64,000 nt of DNA from Marinibaculum pumilum. GTDB taxonomy: Bacteria; Pseudomonadota; Alphaproteobacteria; Ferrovibrionales; Ferrovibrionaceae. Shown one piece after another: positions 51,427 to 60,627 of this stretch (position 1 is the first letter of the stretch; each line of letters begins with the position of its first letter). A program made the translations under genes and the position numbers. Location: assembly GCF_042646425.1 (NCBI RefSeq), contig NZ_JBHRTR010000028.1:496001-560000 (forward strand), given 5' to 3'. Under the pieces are notes generated by a model, which searched no databases, was not told where the DNA came from, and saw only the letters and a program-made list of their open reading frames with translations.

Positions 51427-52548
51427 TCAGCGACCGGCCTTCAGCCGGGTCCAGAGCCGGTTCAGGCTGCGCAGGACCTGCGGCGGCAGCTCCTGCAGGA
51501 CGAAGGTCTTCTCCAGCACTTCCGGGGTCGGGTAGACCGCCGGGTCGGTCTTCACGTCCTCGCTGACGAATTCATAGGCCTTCGTGTTCGGGTTGGCGAA
51601 GAAGACGTAGTTGGTGATGTCGGCGGCGACCTTCGGCTCCAGGATATAGTCGATATAGGTCAGGCCGTTGTCGGGATTGGGCGCGCCGGCGGGCATGGTC
51701 ATCAGGTCGAACCAGAGGCTCAGCCCCTCCTTCGGCATCATGAAGCTGACATTGACGCCGTTGTTCGCCTCGCCCGCGCGGTCGCGCGCCTGCAGGATGT
51801 CGCCGTTATAGCCCATAGCGACGCAGACTTCGCCATTGGCGAGGTCGGAGATGTACTGCCCGGAATTGAAGTCGCGCAGATGCGGGCGGACCTTCTCCAG
51901 CGCCGCATGGGCCTTCTCGAATTCGGCGATGTCGGTGGTCAGCGGATCGGCGCCCATATAGGCGAGCATGGCGCCGTAGACCTCGTTGGACTCGTCCAGC
52001 AGGCTGATGCCGCAATCGGCGAGCTTCGACGCCACCGTGGGGTCGAACACCAGCGACCAGCTGTTCGGCACCTCGCCGCCCAGGCGCTCCTTCACCTTGT
52101 CGACATTGTAGCCGATGCCCACGGTGCCGAACATGTAGGGCACGGCGTACTTGTTACCCGGGTCCAGTCGCGCCAGCCGCTGCATCAGCTTCGGGTCCAG
52201 ATTGCCGTAGTTCTTCAGCTTCGCGGTGTCGATCGGCTGCAGCGCCCCCGAGGCGATCATCCGCTGCAGGTCGACACCGGCCAGCACCGCCATGTCGTAG
52301 CCCGATGAGCCGGCGCCGATCTTGGCATTGGCGACCGCGGTGGAATCGTACACGTCATAGTTGACGGCGATCCCGGTCTGCTTGGTGAAATTGGCGAGTG
52401 TGTCCTCGGCGACATAGTCGGACCAGTTGAACACGTTCACCACGCCCTTGTCCTGGGCCCGCAGGTCCGCCTGCAGTCCGGGAAGAAGGGCCGTGCCGGC
52501 GAGCGCCGCGCCGGTCAGCAGGGCAATGAGCGAGAGGCGAGAGGTCAT
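51427..52548 (-). CDS. potF: Polyamine-binding periplasmic protein (PotF/PotD)
   Basis: 373 aa with a signal peptide (MTSRLSLIALLTGAALAGTA). VVNVFNWSDYVAEDTLANFTKQTGI is the diagnostic opening, followed by YDVYDSTAVANAKIGAGSSGYDMAVL and WSLVFDPTVASKLADCGISLLDES. The first Trp-Ser-Asp-Tyr block supplies polyamine contacts in PotF/PotD. First gene of the pot operon; 37 bp separates it from the ATPase gene. PotF (putrescine) is favoured by the VYDS motif. Confidence 0.92.
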   Translation of the reverse strand: MTSRLSLIALLTGAALAGTALLPGLQADLRAQDKGVVNVFNWSDYVAEDTLANFTKQTGIAVNYDVYDSTAVANAKIGAGSSGYDMAVLAGVDLQRMIASGALQPIDTAKLKNYGNLDPKLMQRLARLDPGNKYAVPYMFGTVGIGYNVDKVKERLGGEVPNSWSLVFDPTVASKLADCGISLLDESNEVYGAMLAYMGADPLTTDIAEFEKAHAALEKVRPHLRDFNSGQYISDLANGEVCVAMGYNGDILQARDRAGEANNGVNVSFMMPKEGLSLWFDLMTMPAGAPNPDNGLTYIDYILEPKVAADITNYVFFANPNTKAYEFVSEDVKTDPAVYPTPEVLEKTFVLQELPPQVLRSLNRLWTRLKAGR

Positions 52549-52613
52549 TGGCGGATGCTCCAGTTCCCGAAACCCGTCCGGGTGCCGGCCGCGGCGGGCC
52601 GGGTGAAAGGCGA

Positions 52614-52632
52614 CCCCGACACGGTATCGGGG
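52614..52632. repeat. Short inverted repeat between potF and dctM
   Basis: CCCCGA-N7-TCGGGG lies in the 144-bp gap downstream of the TRAP genes. On the minus strand no T-run follows, so termination is uncertain; an operator for pot is an alternative. Confidence 0.35.
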
Positions 52633-52692
52633 AAAATGTCGGTATCAAGGGCAAAAAAGCAGTAGGGCACCGACGATCGCGGCCCGGCCCGT

Positions 52693-54012
52693 TCAATAAT
52701 AGCTGCCGAGCCCCAGCAGGCCGGGCAGCCAGAGCACCAGCTGCGGGAACAGGATCAGCAGGACCAGCCGCAGGATGTCGGCGATCAGGAAGGGGACGAT
52801 GCCGCGGAAGATCTCGCCCAGCGGCAGGTCCGGGGCCATCCCGTGCAGGACGAAGACGTTGAGCCCGATCGGCGGGGTGATCATGCCGACCTCGATCAGC
52901 ACGATCATCACCAGGCCCCACCAGATCGGGTCGTAGCCCAGTTCCAGGATCAGCGGATAGACAAAGGGCAGGGTGATCACCATGCCGGCAGTGGTGTCGA
53001 ACACCGAGCCGAGGAAGACGAACATCACCGCCAGGATCGCGATGACGCCGAGCGGCGGCAGCCCAAGATCGCGGATCCAGTCCACGATCGCACCCGGCGC
53101 GCCGGAGATCGTCACGAAATAGCTCATGGTCGAGGCGCCGATGATCACCACGAACAGCATTGCCGTCGTGCCGGCCGTGTCGCCCAGCACCTCCAGCAGG
53201 CTGGCGCGGCTGCGGCCGCGGCCGACCAGGTAGAACAGGAAGGCCAGCGCGCCGCCCACCGCGGCTGCTTCCGACACGGTGAAGGCGCCGCCATAGATCC
53301 CGGCGGAGACCACGAAGGCCAGGGCCACGACCCGCCAGCTGCGCGCCGAGGCCTGGAGCCGGTCGCGCCAGGGCTGTCGTTCGCTGCGCGGCGCGGCTGC
53401 GGGGAACAGCCGGACATGGACGGCGATTGCAGCCATGTACAGCAGCACGGCCAGCACGCCGGGCACCACGGCGCCGGCGAACATGCTCAACACCGACTGC
53501 TCGGTCAGGATGGCGTAGAGCACCATCAGGATCGACGGTGGGATCAGCATGCCGAGCGAGCCGCCGCCGGCGATCGCACCGGCAGCCAGGCGGGCCGCGT
53601 AGCCGCGCGCGCGCATTTCCGGCAGCGCGACCTTCGTCATGGTCGCGGTGGTGGCGATGGAAGAGCCGCATACGGCGCCGAAGCCGGCGCAGGCGCCGAT
53701 GGTCGCGAGCGCCAGCCCGCCGCGCAGATGGCCCAGCCAGCTCTGCGCCAGGCGGTAGAGGTCGGTGGACATGCCGGCGGCGGTGGCGAAGCCGCCCATC
53801 AGCAGGAACAGCGGGATCACCGCCAGTTCCAGGCTGGAGAGCGCGCCCTGCGTCTCGGTCTTCAGGATGCTGAAGGCCAGGTTGAAATCGCCGTCGAGCA
53901 ACCAGAAGCAGACCAGCCCGGTGGCTCCCATGGCCACGCCCACCGGCACGTGCAGGGCGATCAGCAGGAACATGCCGGCGAGGCCGAGGCCGACGACGAG
54001 AAGGGGATCCAT
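52693..54012 (-). CDS. dctM: TRAP transporter large permease (DctM/SiaM type)
   Basis: 439 aa, about 12 membrane segments, the DctM family length. Characteristic stretches: VPVGVAMGATGL, LAVIPLFLLMGGFATAAGM, GAVCGSSIATTATMTKVALPEM (the Na+-site region) and GMLIPPSILMVLYAILTEQSVLSMFAGAVVPG. Last gene of a DctP-DctQ-DctM operon. Drives substrate uptake with the sodium gradient. Confidence 0.94.
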   Translation of the reverse strand: MDPLLVVGLGLAGMFLLIALHVPVGVAMGATGLVCFWLLDGDFNLAFSILKTETQGALSSLELAVIPLFLLMGGFATAAGMSTDLYRLAQSWLGHLRGGLALATIGACAGFGAVCGSSIATTATMTKVALPEMRARGYAARLAAGAIAGGGSLGMLIPPSILMVLYAILTEQSVLSMFAGAVVPGVLAVLLYMAAIAVHVRLFPAAAPRSERQPWRDRLQASARSWRVVALAFVVSAGIYGGAFTVSEAAAVGGALAFLFYLVGRGRSRASLLEVLGDTAGTTAMLFVVIIGASTMSYFVTISGAPGAIVDWIRDLGLPPLGVIAILAVMFVFLGSVFDTTAGMVITLPFVYPLILELGYDPIWWGLVMIVLIEVGMITPPIGLNVFVLHGMAPDLPLGEIFRGIVPFLIADILRLVLLILFPQLVLWLPGLLGLGSYY

Positions 54013-54040
54013 GGTCAGCCCCGTGCGGCGGTCCGGCGGC

Positions 54041-54604
54041 TCATTCGCCGTGCAGGGCCGCCGCCGCCGGCAACGGCCGTCCGGTGACCGCGGCGGTGAG
54101 ATGGACGAAGACCACCACCGCCTGGACGGCGGCGGCGATGATGGCGAGCCCGGCGGCGACCTGCCAGGCCCATTGCACCGGCAGGCCCAGGATGAAGGTC
54201 ACCCGGCCGGCCATGTCGCCGACATGGACGACAAGCTGCCAGGCGACGAGGAGGATGAACACGAAGCCGACCGTCTGGCCGAAAAGCTCCAGCCGCATCG
54301 CGGCCGCCGGCCCGAGCGCCTTGCCGAGCATGCGCACGGTGATGTTGGTGCGCAATGCGAAGGCCGCCGGAAAACAGGCCGCCACCGCGATGGTGACGAT
54401 CAGCGCGACGATGTCCTCCAGTCCGTGGATCGGGCTGGCGAACAGGTAGCGAAGCGTGACGTCCAGCGAAATCGCGAGCGAGGCCGCCAGCAGCACCAGC
54501 ACGGCCAGCCAGGAGAGCAGCCGCGCCGCCGTCACGGTGGCCGTGTAGAGCCGCAGGCCCGGCGGCCCGGCCGCCGGGCTGTCCGCGTTCCGCGGCGGCG
54601 TCAT
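54041..54604 (-). CDS. dctQ: TRAP transporter small permease (DctQ type)
   Basis: 187 aa from ATG 54604, overlapping the DctP stop (ATGA). Four membrane helices; SLDVTLRYLFASPIHGLEDIVALIVTIAVAACFPAAFALRTNITV is the usual DctQ core. It links the binding protein with the large permease, whose gene starts 28 bp downstream. Confidence 0.9.
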   Translation of the reverse strand: MTPPRNADSPAAGPPGLRLYTATVTAARLLSWLAVLVLLAASLAISLDVTLRYLFASPIHGLEDIVALIVTIAVAACFPAAFALRTNITVRMLGKALGPAAAMRLELFGQTVGFVFILLVAWQLVVHVGDMAGRVTFILGLPVQWAWQVAAGLAIIAAAVQAVVVFVHLTAAVTGRPLPAAAALHGE

Positions 54605-55650
54605 CCCTTCCTGCCGGCCGGTTCGATCCGTGCCTTTTCCTCGTCCAGGGCTTGCATCAGCGCGGCCCCGTTGGGATGGCCGGCGACCCATTTGTCGATG
54701 ATCGGCTGCAGGGCGGCGCGGTATTGTGCCCGCTCCGCGTCCGACAATGTGATGACGTTGTTCTTGCCGCTGTCGATCGCTTCCTTGCGCGCCTTCTCGC
54801 CCTGGATTTCATAATTGGCCGACATCCGCTCCGCGATCCATTCGCCCGAATAGCTGTCGACGATGGCCTTCAGGTCGTCCGGCAGCGCGTCGTACTTCGC
54901 CCGATTCATGGCGACCATCAGCGGGGTGAAGCCCAGCGGGATCTCGACATGGTGGGTGGTGACCGGGGTCACCCGGAAGGTGGCCATCGATTCCCAGCCC
55001 AGCAGGGTACCGTCGATCACGCCGCGGCTCAGCGCCTCCGCGGTCTGGGTCACCGGGATGCCGCCGACCGGCGTGGCGCCCAGCGCCTCGATGATCTCCG
55101 ACTGGATCCCGGTCGCGGCGCGGATCTTCCGGCCTTTCAGGTCGTCGATCGAGGCATAGGGGAAGTTCAGGTGCAGGCCGTAGGCGGAGGTGGTGCCGAG
55201 GCCCAGCACCTTGACCCCGTCATAGCCGCGCAGCAGGCCGCGCTCGAACAGGCGCTGATGCACCAATGCGGCTTCGCGCGTACCGCTCATCACCAGCGGC
55301 AGCTCCATCAGGGAATTGTCGGGGAACTGCCCCGGCGTGTAGCTCTGCACGAGGAAGGCGAGGTCGACCACCCCGTCCAGCACCAGCTGCAGCTGCGCCG
55401 CAGGATTGCGGCCCAGCGAGCCACCCGGATAGACCTTCGCTTCCAGCCGGCCGCCGGATTCTGCGGTCAGGCCCTCGGCCAGGGGCACGAACAGGTTGCT
55501 GTGGGTCAGCGACTGGACCGGCAGGAAGTGGCCGATGCGCAGCGTCGTGCTGTCGGCGGCCTGCGCCATGCCAGCGGTTCCGCCGGCGACCAGGCCGGCC
55601 GCCAGGGCTAGCCACCATGCCGCGGCGATGAACCCGCGTCGGTTGCGCAT
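54601..55650 (-). CDS. dctP: TRAP transporter periplasmic binding protein (DctP type)
   Basis: 349 aa from ATG 55650, preceded by GGGAGGGAG. Signal peptide MRNRRGFIAAAWWLALAAGL ending AQA. LRIGHFLPVQSLTHSNLFVPLAEGL and GRKIRAATGIQSEIIEALGATPV (with the ligand carboxylate-binding Arg) are classical; the LNFPYASIDDL segment also fits. The substrate is probably an organic acid but cannot be named. It is the first gene of the operon; phnF ends 108 bp upstream on the same strand, with no clear terminator in between. Confidence 0.93.
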   Translation of the reverse strand: MRNRRGFIAAAWWLALAAGLVAGGTAGMAQAADSTTLRIGHFLPVQSLTHSNLFVPLAEGLTAESGGRLEAKVYPGGSLGRNPAAQLQLVLDGVVDLAFLVQSYTPGQFPDNSLMELPLVMSGTREAALVHQRLFERGLLRGYDGVKVLGLGTTSAYGLHLNFPYASIDDLKGRKIRAATGIQSEIIEALGATPVGGIPVTQTAEALSRGVIDGTLLGWESMATFRVTPVTTHHVEIPLGFTPLMVAMNRAKYDALPDDLKAIVDSYSGEWIAERMSANYEIQGEKARKEAIDSGKNNVITLSDAERAQYRAALQPIIDKWVAGHPNGAALMQALDEEKARIEPAGRKG

Positions 55651-55758
55651 CTGACTCCCTCCCACCTGCACGACCGTGCCATTCATCGCACAGGGTGGCT
55701 TGCAGATACAGTCTCTTCAGGGCGTGCGGCTCTTCATGGCGTGCCGGGGCCGCCGGCT

Positions 55759-56592
55759 TCAGCTATTCAGGACGATCTGCACCCGGTCGCTGGCGAAGCG
55801 GGTGACGGCATACTGGATCGGCCGGCCGTCGGGGTCCACATTGATACTTTCCGCCACCAGCAGCGGCCGGCTGGGGGGCTGGCGCAGCAGGGCGGCATCC
55901 TCCGCCCCGGCCGCCTGCGCGGTGATCCGGGTCTGCCGGCGCATATAGTCCGCGATGCCGTCCCGCCGCAGCGCCTGGGTGATCGAGCCGGTCTCCGCGT
56001 AGGCGGCCAGAAGGTTCGGCGCCAGCTGCACCGGGAACCAGTTGGTGGAGATGCTGAGCGGCGTGCCGTCGGCCACGTGCAGGGTCTCCAGCCGCAGGCA
56101 GGGCGCACCGGCAGGAATTTCCAGCGCTTCCGCCACACGGGGATCGGCGGCGACCTCGGCCGAGGCGATCAGCCGGCCCGAAGGCTCCTTGCGGTGACGG
56201 GCGATGATCTCGGAGAAGCGGGTCCGGCGGCCGATCTCGTAGTCGAGGAACTGCGGCTGGACGAAGGTGCCGCGGCCCTGCTCCACCCGCAACAGCCCGT
56301 CTTCCGCCAGGACGGCGATAGCGCGCCGCACGGTATGCCGATTGACCCCGTAGCGCCGCGCCAGGGCCGCCTCCGTCGGCAGCTGCGTGCCCGGCGGATG
56401 CCCGCCGCCGGCGATCTCCGCCCGCAGCAGGGTGACGATCTGCTGCCAGACCGCGATGCCGCCACCGCGCCGCAAGGGAAGGCTGTCGTCCTCCGGCCGC
56501 TCTTCCGACGAGACGCCGGCGGGCGCGGCTTCGTCCGGTGACAGGCTGTCGGCGGCAAGATCGTCGGGGAAGTGGGCAGGCGGGGGAGTCAT
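55759..56592 (-). CDS. phnF: Phosphonate operon GntR-family regulator PhnF
   Basis: From ATG 56592 the product is 277 aa (ATG 56631 would add 13 residues but lies inside the CATCTAGATG palindrome). The N-terminal ~50 residues are an unusual Pro/Glu/Asp-rich extension. The GntR HTH is IAVWQQIVTLLRAEIAGG ... LPTEAALARRYGVNRHTVRRAIAVL; the UTRA effector domain follows (SGRLIASAEVAADPRVAEAL, LSISTNWFPVQLAP). Divergent from phnG, the standard phnF position; it would repress the C-P lyase genes. Confidence 0.92.
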   Translation of the reverse strand: MTPPPAHFPDDLAADSLSPDEAAPAGVSSEERPEDDSLPLRRGGGIAVWQQIVTLLRAEIAGGGHPPGTQLPTEAALARRYGVNRHTVRRAIAVLAEDGLLRVEQGRGTFVQPQFLDYEIGRRTRFSEIIARHRKEPSGRLIASAEVAADPRVAEALEIPAGAPCLRLETLHVADGTPLSISTNWFPVQLAPNLLAAYAETGSITQALRRDGIADYMRRQTRITAQAAGAEDAALLRQPPSRPLLVAESINVDPDGRPIQYAVTRFASDRVQIVLNS

Positions 56593-56628
56593 CTGGCTGT
56601 CACACAGTCCTGCTACGGTCGGTCCAAG

Positions 56629-56658
56629 CATCTAGATGACTGGATGATATCTTTAGAT
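56629..56658. promoter_or_regulatory. Candidate PhnF operator pair
   Basis: CATCTAGATG (56629-56638) is a perfect palindrome, and ATCTTTAGAT (56649-56658) repeats the ATCT/AGAT half-sites 19 bp away. Both lie 14-43 bp before the phnG ATG, where a GntR-type repressor would block transcription. A PHO-box-like half site CTGTCAC is at 56597-56603. Confidence 0.55.
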
Positions 56659-56671
56659 TTGTCGAGTTGGA

Positions 56672-57145
56672 ATGACAGATCCATTGCAGACGGAACAGGA
56701 GATCCGGCGCGCCGCGCTTGGCGTGCTGGCGCGTGCCGCGCCCGACAGCCTTGCGGCGCAATGGCGGGGCTATGTCGCCCGGCAGGGCGGCGCGCCGGCC
56801 TTCACGTGCCTTCGCGGACCGGAAATCGGCCTGACCATGGTCCGCGGCCGCATGGGCGGCACCGGCCGGCCGTTCAATGTCGGCGAGGCGACGGTGACCC
56901 GCTGCACCCTGCGCACCGACTGCGGCCGGGTCGGCACCGCCTATGTTCTGGGTCGCCAGAAGCGGCAGGCGGAGATCGCGGCCCTGGTCGATGCCCTGCT
57001 GCAGGACCCGGACCGCCGCGACGAGCTGCGCCGAGCCGTCGTCGAGCCCCTGGCGGCCGTGCAGGCAGGCGCGCGGCACCGCCGCGCCGCCGAGGTGGCC
57101 GCGACGAAGGTCGAATTCTTCACCCTGGTACGGGGAGAGGATTGA
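56672..57145 (+). CDS. phnG: Phosphonate C-P lyase subunit PhnG
   Basis: 157 aa; GGTGRPFNVGEATVTRCTLR and VLGRQKRQAEIAALVDALLQDP are diagnostic. PhnG forms the core C-P lyase complex with PhnH, PhnI and PhnJ and, with PhnI, PhnH and PhnL, couples phosphonate to ATP. First gene of the plus-strand phn operon. Weak RBS (GAGTTGGA). The stop overlaps the phnH start by one base (TGATG). Confidence 0.95.
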   Translation: MTDPLQTEQEIRRAALGVLARAAPDSLAAQWRGYVARQGGAPAFTCLRGPEIGLTMVRGRMGGTGRPFNVGEATVTRCTLRTDCGRVGTAYVLGRQKRQAEIAALVDALLQDPDRRDELRRAVVEPLAAVQAGARHRRAAEVAATKVEFFTLVRGED

Positions 57146-57786
57146 TGGCCGACCCGATGGCGGCTGCGCTGGCGCGCGGCGGTCTTGCCGATCCGGTGTT
57201 CGATGCGCAGGCCGTCTTCCGGGCGGTGATGAATGCGATGGCGCGGCCTGGCAGCGCGCAGCCGATGCCGCTGGCAGTGGAGGCGCCGCCGCCGCTGCAG
57301 CCGGCCGCGGCGGCGATCGCGCTGGCGCTGCTCGATGCAGAGACCAGCCTGTGGCTGGACCCTGCCCTGGCGGCGGCGCCGGAGGTCGGCGCCTGGCTGC
57401 GTTTCCACACCGGCACCGCGTTGGCTGCCGCCCCGGGCGATGCCGGCTTCGCTCTGATTGCCGACCCGGCGGCCCTGCCGCCTCTGGCCGGCTTCGCGCA
57501 GGGCGATCCGGACTATCCGGACCGCTCCGCCACCCTGATCCTGCAGGTCGACGCGCTGGAGGGCGGGCCGCCGCTGATCCTCTCCGGGCCGGGGCTGGCC
57601 GCACCGGCGCGCATCGCGCCGCGGCCGCTGCCGGCCGACATGGCCGGGCGCTGCGCCGCCAACCGGGGCCGCTTCCCGCTCGGCGTCGACATCCTCCTTG
57701 CCGCCGCCACGGCGGTGGCCGCGCTGCCGCGCTCGACGGCGGTTGCAGCGGGCGCTCCGGCCGACGGGGTGACGGCATGTATGTAG
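57145..57786 (+). CDS. phnH: Phosphonate C-P lyase subunit PhnH
   Basis: 213 aa from ATG 57145. FDAQAVFRAVMNAMARPGS is the family opening; ALALLDAETSLWLDP and RCAANRGRFPLGVDILLAA follow. PhnH is a core-complex subunit with a PLP-transferase-like fold without PLP. The stop overlaps the phnI start by 10 bases. Confidence 0.94.
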   Translation: MADPMAAALARGGLADPVFDAQAVFRAVMNAMARPGSAQPMPLAVEAPPPLQPAAAAIALALLDAETSLWLDPALAAAPEVGAWLRFHTGTALAAAPGDAGFALIADPAALPPLAGFAQGDPDYPDRSATLILQVDALEGGPPLILSGPGLAAPARIAPRPLPADMAGRCAANRGRFPLGVDILLAAATAVAALPRSTAVAAGAPADGVTACM

Positions 57787-58958
57787 CGGCGAAAGGCGGC
57801 GAGGCCGCGATCCGGAACGCCCATGAGCTGCTGGCCCGGCGTCGCCGCGGCGATCCGCAGGTGCCGGAGCTGCAGGTCGACCAGATCGAGCAGCAGATGG
57901 CGCTGGCGGTCGCGCGGGTGATGGCCGAGGGCGCGTTGTACGACCGCCGTCTCGCGGCGCTGGCGATCAAGCAGGCGCGCGGCGACCTGGTGGAGGCGAT
58001 CTTCCTGCTGCGGGCCTATCGCACCACCCTGCCGCGGTTCGGCGCCAGCCGGCCGGTGGATACCGCCGGCATGCAGATCGACCGGCGGATCTCCGCCACC
58101 TTCAAGGACCTGCCCGGCGGCCAGGTGCTGGGGCCGACCTTCGACTATACCCACCGCCTGCTGGATTTCGCCCTCGAGGCCGAAGCGGATGCGGATGGCG
58201 GTGCGGCCACGTCCGCGGCTGCGGAACCCGCAGCCGGACAGGAAAGGGCGGCGGCGATGCCGCGGGTCGCCGACATCCTGGGCCGGGAGGGCCTGGTGGA
58301 ACCGGAGGCGGCCGACCCGGATGCCGATGCGGCACCGGTGCCGGACCTGACCCGGGATCCGCTGACCTATCCCGCCGACCGGCCGCTGCGGCTGCAGAAC
58401 CTGGCCCGCGGCGACGAGGGCTTCCTGCTGGCGCTCGGCTATTCCACCCAGCGCGGCTATGGCCGGACGCATCCCTTCGTGGGGGAGCTGCGGGTCGGCA
58501 CGGTGGCGGTGGAGATCGAGGTCGAGGAGCTGGGCTTCGCCATCGAGATCGGCGATCTGGAGCTGACCGAATGCCAGCTGGTGAACCAGTTCGCGGGCGC
58601 CGATGGCGCCGCGCCGCGCTTCACCCGCGGCTATGGCCTGGTGTTCGGCCATGCCGAGCGAAAGGCGATGTCCATGGCGCTGGTCGACCGCGCCCTGCGC
58701 GCCGGCGAGCTGGGGGAGGAACGGGTGGCGCCGGCGCAGGACGAAGAATTCGTCCTGGCCCATTCCGACAATGTCCAGGCGACCGGCTTCGTGGAGCATC
58801 TGAAGCTGCCGCATTACGTCGACTTCCAGTCCGAGCTGGAGCTGCTGCGCCGGCTCCGGGCCGAGCACGCGGCGCAGGAAGACGAAGCGGCCGACAGCAA
58901 GGCCACAGACAGCGAAGCGACCGGTCGGGGGGAGGCGCACGATGCAGCCGCCGACTGA
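57777..58958 (+). CDS. phnI: Phosphonate C-P lyase subunit PhnI
   Basis: 393 aa from ATG 57777 (MYVAAKGGEAAIRNAHELLA). QMALAVARVMAEGALYD, GPTFDYTHRLLDFALEAEAD and YGRTHPFVGELRVG are PhnI signatures. PhnI provides the nucleosidase/ribosyl-transfer activity that loads phosphonate on ribose. It is longer than the ~355-aa E. coli form because of an Ala/Asp/Glu-rich linker (about 140-195) and an acidic C-terminal tail. Overlaps phnJ by 17 bases. Confidence 0.95.
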   Translation: MYVAAKGGEAAIRNAHELLARRRRGDPQVPELQVDQIEQQMALAVARVMAEGALYDRRLAALAIKQARGDLVEAIFLLRAYRTTLPRFGASRPVDTAGMQIDRRISATFKDLPGGQVLGPTFDYTHRLLDFALEAEADADGGAATSAAAEPAAGQERAAAMPRVADILGREGLVEPEAADPDADAAPVPDLTRDPLTYPADRPLRLQNLARGDEGFLLALGYSTQRGYGRTHPFVGELRVGTVAVEIEVEELGFAIEIGDLELTECQLVNQFAGADGAAPRFTRGYGLVFGHAERKAMSMALVDRALRAGELGEERVAPAQDEEFVLAHSDNVQATGFVEHLKLPHYVDFQSELELLRRLRAEHAAQEDEAADSKATDSEATGRGEAHDAAAD

Positions 58959-59814
58959 GCGCGATCCCAGCTACAACTTCGCCTATCTGGACGAACAGAC
59001 GAAGCGGATGATCCGCCGCGCGATCCTGAAGGCGATCGCCATTCCCGGCTACCAGGTGCCGTTCGCCAGCCGCGAAATGCCGATGCCCTACGGCTGGGGC
59101 ACCGGCGGGGTGCAGGTGACCGCCGCGATCCTGGGCCCGGACGACGTGCTGAAGGTGATCGACCAGGGCGCCGACGACACCACGAACGCCGTTTCGATCC
59201 GCGCCTTCTTCCGGCGTACCGCCGGGGTGGCGGTGACCGAGGAAACGGCGGCGGCCAGCGTGATCCAGACCCGGCACCGGATCCCCGAGGCGCCCCTGCG
59301 CGACGACCAGGTGCTGGTCTTCCAGGTGCCGATCCCGGAGCCGCTGCGCTTCCTGGAGCCGCGGGAGACCGAGACACGGCGCATGCATGCGCTGGAGGAA
59401 TACGGCCTGATGCACGTCAAGCTGTACGAGGATATCGCCCGCCACGGCCATATCGCGACCAGCTATGCCTATCCGGTAAAGGTCGATGGCCGCTATGTGA
59501 TGGATCCCTCGCCGATCCCGAAGTTCGACAATCCGAAGATGGCCGACTGCCCGGCACTGCAGCTGTTCGGCGCGGGCCGGGAGATGCGGATCTATGCGAT
59601 CCCGCCCCACACGAAGGTCGTCAGCCTGGATTTCGAGGACCATCCCTTCGCCGTGCAGCGCTGGGACGCGCCCTGCGCCCTCTGCGGCGCCCGGGATTCC
59701 TTCCTGGACGAGGTGGTGACCGACGATGCCGGGGGGCGCATGTTCGTCTGTTCCGACACCGACCATTGCGGGCGCCGCCAGGCAGCCGGACGTACCGGGG
59801 AGGCCGCGGAATGA
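58942..59814 (+). CDS. phnJ: Radical-SAM C-P lyase PhnJ
   Basis: 290 aa, the catalytic subunit that breaks the carbon-phosphorus bond. SYNFAYLDEQTKRMIRRAILKAIAIPGYQVPF is the conserved start; MPYGWGTGGVQ and the central HGHIATSYAYPVKVDGRYVMDPSPIP follow. The Fe-S cysteines fit Cx2Cx21Cx5C exactly (CALC ... CSDTDHC near the C-terminus), so the enzyme looks active. Overlaps phnK as ATGA. Confidence 0.97.
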   Translation: MQPPTERDPSYNFAYLDEQTKRMIRRAILKAIAIPGYQVPFASREMPMPYGWGTGGVQVTAAILGPDDVLKVIDQGADDTTNAVSIRAFFRRTAGVAVTEETAAASVIQTRHRIPEAPLRDDQVLVFQVPIPEPLRFLEPRETETRRMHALEEYGLMHVKLYEDIARHGHIATSYAYPVKVDGRYVMDPSPIPKFDNPKMADCPALQLFGAGREMRIYAIPPHTKVVSLDFEDHPFAVQRWDAPCALCGARDSFLDEVVTDDAGGRMFVCSDTDHCGRRQAAGRTGEAAE

Positions 59815-60623
59815 GCGCCGCCACGCTGTCGGAGGCGCCGGCCGGGGCGGTCGATGCGCCGGTCCTGTCGGTGCGGGGCATCGGCCGCAGCTTCGGCAGC
59901 CATCTGGCCTGTGCCGAGATCTCCTTCGACCTCTGGCCGGGCGAGGTGCTGGCGATCGTGGGCGAGTCGGGCTCCGGCAAGACCACCCTGCTGCGCTGCC
60001 TGTCGGGCCTGCTGACACCTTCCGCCGGCGTAGTGTCGTATCGGACCGCGACAGGGCGCGATGTCGACATCCATGCTGTCGCCGAGGCCGAGCGCCGGCG
60101 GCTGGCGCGGACCGACTGGGGCTTCGTGCACCAGGACCCCCGCGACGGCCTGCGGATGGGCGTCTCCGCCGGCGCCAATGTCGGCGAGCGGCTGATGGCG
60201 CTCGGTGCCCGTCACTATGGCGATATCCGCGGCACCGCGCTGGACTGGCTGGACCGGGTGGAGATCCCGCGGGAGCGGGTCGACGACCTGCCGCAGACCT
60301 TCTCCGGCGGCATGCGCCAGCGGCTGCAGATCGCCCGCAACCTGGTCACCGGGCCGCGGCTGGTCTTCATGGACGAGCCGACCGGCGGACTGGACGTCTC
60401 GGTGCAGGCCCGGCTGCTGGACCTGATCCGCGGCCTGGTCGCCGGCATGGGGCTGGCGGTAGTGATCGTCACCCACGACCTGGCCGTCGCACGCCTGCTG
60501 TCCCACCGCATCCTGGTGATGCGCCGCGGCCGGGTGGTGGAGGCGGGCCTGACCGACCAGGTGCTCGACGATCCGCAGCATGCGTACAGCCAGCTTCTCG
60601 TCGCGTCGATCCTGCAGGGATAG
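59811..60623 (+). CDS. phnK: Phosphonate C-P lyase ABC-type protein PhnK
   Basis: 270 aa. Walker A GESGSGKTTLLRCLSGLL, signature FSGGMRQRLQIARNLV, Walker B LVFMDEPTGGLD and the H-loop VIVTHDLAV are intact. PhnK docks on PhnJ in the core complex and uses ATP; it is not a transporter ATPase despite the fold. Begins in the phnJ stop; phnL follows after 4 bp. Confidence 0.93.
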   Translation: MSAATLSEAPAGAVDAPVLSVRGIGRSFGSHLACAEISFDLWPGEVLAIVGESGSGKTTLLRCLSGLLTPSAGVVSYRTATGRDVDIHAVAEAERRRLARTDWGFVHQDPRDGLRMGVSAGANVGERLMALGARHYGDIRGTALDWLDRVEIPRERVDDLPQTFSGGMRQRLQIARNLVTGPRLVFMDEPTGGLDVSVQARLLDLIRGLVAGMGLAVVIVTHDLAVARLLSHRILVMRRGRVVEAGLTDQVLDDPQHAYSQLLVASILQG

Positions 60624-60627
60624 GGCC

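Noticed and set aside
52614..52632. Hairpin after dctM as a clear terminator
   Set aside because: Six-pair stem without a T-run on the relevant strand; reported only as an inverted repeat.
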